A stretch of DNA of 64,000 nt from Algibacter sp. L3A6 (GTDB lineage: Bacteria > Bacteroidota > Bacteroidia > Flavobacteriales > Flavobacteriaceae). The translations under genes and the position numbers were made by a program. The DNA lies in assembly GCF_009796825.1 (NCBI RefSeq), contig NZ_CP047030.1:1401501-1465500 (forward strand), read 5' to 3'. The notes under the pieces were generated by a model, which worked only from the letters and a program-made list of their open reading frames with translations, did no database searches and was not told the DNA's origin. Position 1 is the first letter of the stretch. The number at the start of each line of letters is the position of its first letter. Shown here in pieces: positions 62,519 through 64,000 of the stretch.

Positions 62519-63529
62519 ATGCAAATACAATTAAAGGCTTACAACCTAAAACTTAAACATACATTCACCATTTCTAGAGAGTCTCACGACATTCAACCTA
62601 GCTTAATTGCTTGCCTTACCCTAAACGGAAAAACAGGCTATGGTGAAGCAACATCTAACCCATATTACAACATTACTGTTGAAAGCATGATGGCAGAAAT
62701 TAACGCGATTTCAGCTGAAATCGAAAACTTCAACTTTACAACACCAGAAGCTTTTCATGCATTCTTAGTTGAAAAAGGCTTAACCAATTTCGCTATTTGC
62801 GCTTTAGATTTGGCTGCTCACGATTTATACGGCAAACTAAAAGGCAAATCTCTTTACGATATTTGGGGAACAACTTTAGAAACATATCCAACAACCAACT
62901 ATACTATTGGTATTGCTAGTATTGATAAAATGGTAGCCAAAATGAAAGAAATGCCCTGGCCTATCTATAAAATAAAACTTGGCACCAACGACGATGTTAA
63001 CATTGTAAAAGCATTAAGAGAAGAAAGTGATGCTATTTTTAGAATTGATGCTAATTGTGCTTGGACGGCAGATGAAACTATTAAAAACGCACCGCTTTTA
63101 AAGGAATTAGGTGTTGAGTTTTTAGAGCAACCATTAAAAGCTGATGATTGGGAAGGTATGAAAAAAGTAATGAAACATTGCGTTTTACCTGTTATTGCAG
63201 ACGAGAGTTGCATTGTTGAAAATGACGTTGAAGCCTGCGGAACACACTTTAGCGGTATAAATATAAAACTAACGAAATGCGGCGGTTTAACACCTGCTTT
63301 GCGCATGATTAAAAAAGGTAAAGCCATGGGCGTAAAGGTTATGGTGGGTTGCATGACGGAATCTACTGTTGGTATTTCGGCTATTGCCCAACTTATACCT
63401 CAACTCGATTATGTTGATATGGATGGCGCGCTTCTACTTAAAGAAGATATTGCAAATGGCGTTATTATTAAAGAAGACGCCAGTGTTACTTTCCCAACTC
63501 TAGGGGGCAGTGGCGTAACTTTAAAATAA
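62519..63529 (+). CDS. Dipeptide (L-Ala-D/L-Glu) epimerase, enolase superfamily
   Basis: 336 residues. Catalytic Lys in YKIKLG, metal ligands Asp (RIDANCAW), Glu (LEQPL), Asp (IADESC), second Lys in NIKLTKCGG. Epimerises dipeptides, mostly Ala-Glu from peptidoglycan turnover. Its stop overlaps the next start by one base. Confidence 0.88.
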   Translation: MQIQLKAYNLKLKHTFTISRESHDIQPSLIACLTLNGKTGYGEATSNPYYNITVESMMAEINAISAEIENFNFTTPEAFHAFLVEKGLTNFAICALDLAAHDLYGKLKGKSLYDIWGTTLETYPTTNYTIGIASIDKMVAKMKEMPWPIYKIKLGTNDDVNIVKALREESDAIFRIDANCAWTADETIKNAPLLKELGVEFLEQPLKADDWEGMKKVMKHCVLPVIADESCIVENDVEACGTHFSGINIKLTKCGGLTPALRMIKKGKAMGVKVMVGCMTESTVGISAIAQLIPQLDYVDMDGALLLKEDIANGVIIKEDASVTFPTLGGSGVTLK

Positions 63530-64000
63530 TGGTTTATAATTTAGATTCCTTTCCCTCTAACCACATTTCCACTGAAGATAAAAACTACCTTTATTTTGGT
63601 GGCACCTCTTATTTGGGGTTACAAACCGATGTGGATTTTCAAAATATATTTATTGAAAACATTAGAAAACATGGAACAAATTATGGTGCGTCTCGAAAAT
63701 CTAATGTACGCCTAAATATATATGACGAAACGGAAGCTTATTTATCTAAATTAGTTGGCAGTGAAGCTTGTGTTAGCATGTCTTCCGGGTATTTAGCCGG
63801 ACAACTTATTGCTCAAAGTTTAAACACTGAAAAGCACAGTTTTTTTTATGCTCCAAATACACATGCCGCATTAAATTTATCAATTACAGAAAATAAATCA
63901 ACCCCGTCTTATAGAGAGCTAAAAGCCATTTTAAGTTTTCATTTAGCAAACCAAACAGAAGAAACCCCTGTTGTTTTTTTAGATGCTGTAGATTTTTATG
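63529..64000 (+). CDS. Aminotransferase class I/II, KBL/BioF-like, 3' truncated by window end
   Basis: First 157 residues. GGTSYLGLQTD, GTNYGASRKSN, YLSKLVGSEACVSMSSGYLAG match the N-terminus of 8-amino-7-oxononanoate synthase-like enzymes (oxoamine synthase family). The PLP Lys is beyond the window. Coupled to the epimerase gene (TAATG). Confidence 0.75.
   Translation, partial: MVYNLDSFPSNHISTEDKNYLYFGGTSYLGLQTDVDFQNIFIENIRKHGTNYGASRKSNVRLNIYDETEAYLSKLVGSEACVSMSSGYLAGQLIAQSLNTEKHSFFYAPNTHAALNLSITENKSTPSYRELKAILSFHLANQTEETPVVFLDAVDFY

Overview
The window reads as a chromosome segment of an AT-rich Bacteroidota bacterium, most likely a marine Flavobacteriaceae. The support is: type IX secretion C-terminal sorting domains on secreted proteins, promoters with the Bacteroidota -7 box TAnnTTTG, SusC/HmuR-style TonB receptors, HmuY, DUF6607, DUF6686, DUF3871 and DUF1853 proteins, and weak Shine-Dalgarno signals with several TTG or GTG starts.

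Layout. 1-5732: end of a DUF1080 lipid/sugar-type secreted protein, the feoA-feoB-FeoB-associated iron(II) uptake operon (feoB carries a frameshift), a SCO copper chaperone and the RseP site-2 protease. 5814-18540: two convergent tRNA genes, tRNA-Asn (plus) and a CAT tRNA (minus), each used as a landing site. A 10.7 kb element bounded by a perfect 74-bp repeat of the tRNA-Asn 3' end holds an internally deleted tyrosine integrase, a giant leucine-rich-repeat secreted protein and a phage/satellite-like replication module (Sak4-like ATPase, DUF3871, primase-helicase, GIY-YIG nuclease). A 1.5 kb mini-element bounded by a 71-bp repeat of the CAT tRNA 3' end holds only an XRE/AbiEii-type toxin-antitoxin-like pair.

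18592-28922 is core and secreted-protein territory: methylmalonyl-CoA epimerase, RbfA, a LolC/E-type permease, a self-regulated TetR module with haloacid dehalogenase and SDR, DusB, and surface proteins. 29119-31565 is an unusual trio: an Lgt paralogue, a radical SAM protein of the tetraether-synthase (MJ0619) type, and a small membrane protein. 31651-40501 is a heme/iron island: HmuY, TonB receptor, DUF6607, ankyrin protein, DUF2271, a PepSY-flavodoxin-reductase fusion and DUF6686. The same 23-bp palindrome-like motif sits at the feo and hmu promoters.

43384-46964 is, in my reading, an integron-like cassette array without an integrase (CALIN-like): three minus-strand ORFs, each bracketed by its own short inverted GTT.../...AAC ends and separated by 119-133 bp foldback repeats, one of which is split at its GTT core by an IS110-family element that has a structured 5' non-coding region suited to a bridge RNA. 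47412-64000 is housekeeping: recA, an ECF sigma factor with its cognate membrane protein, plsC, trpS, peptidases, asd, mscL, alr-tdk, rsmI, HopJ, dipeptide epimerase and the start of an aminotransferase gene.
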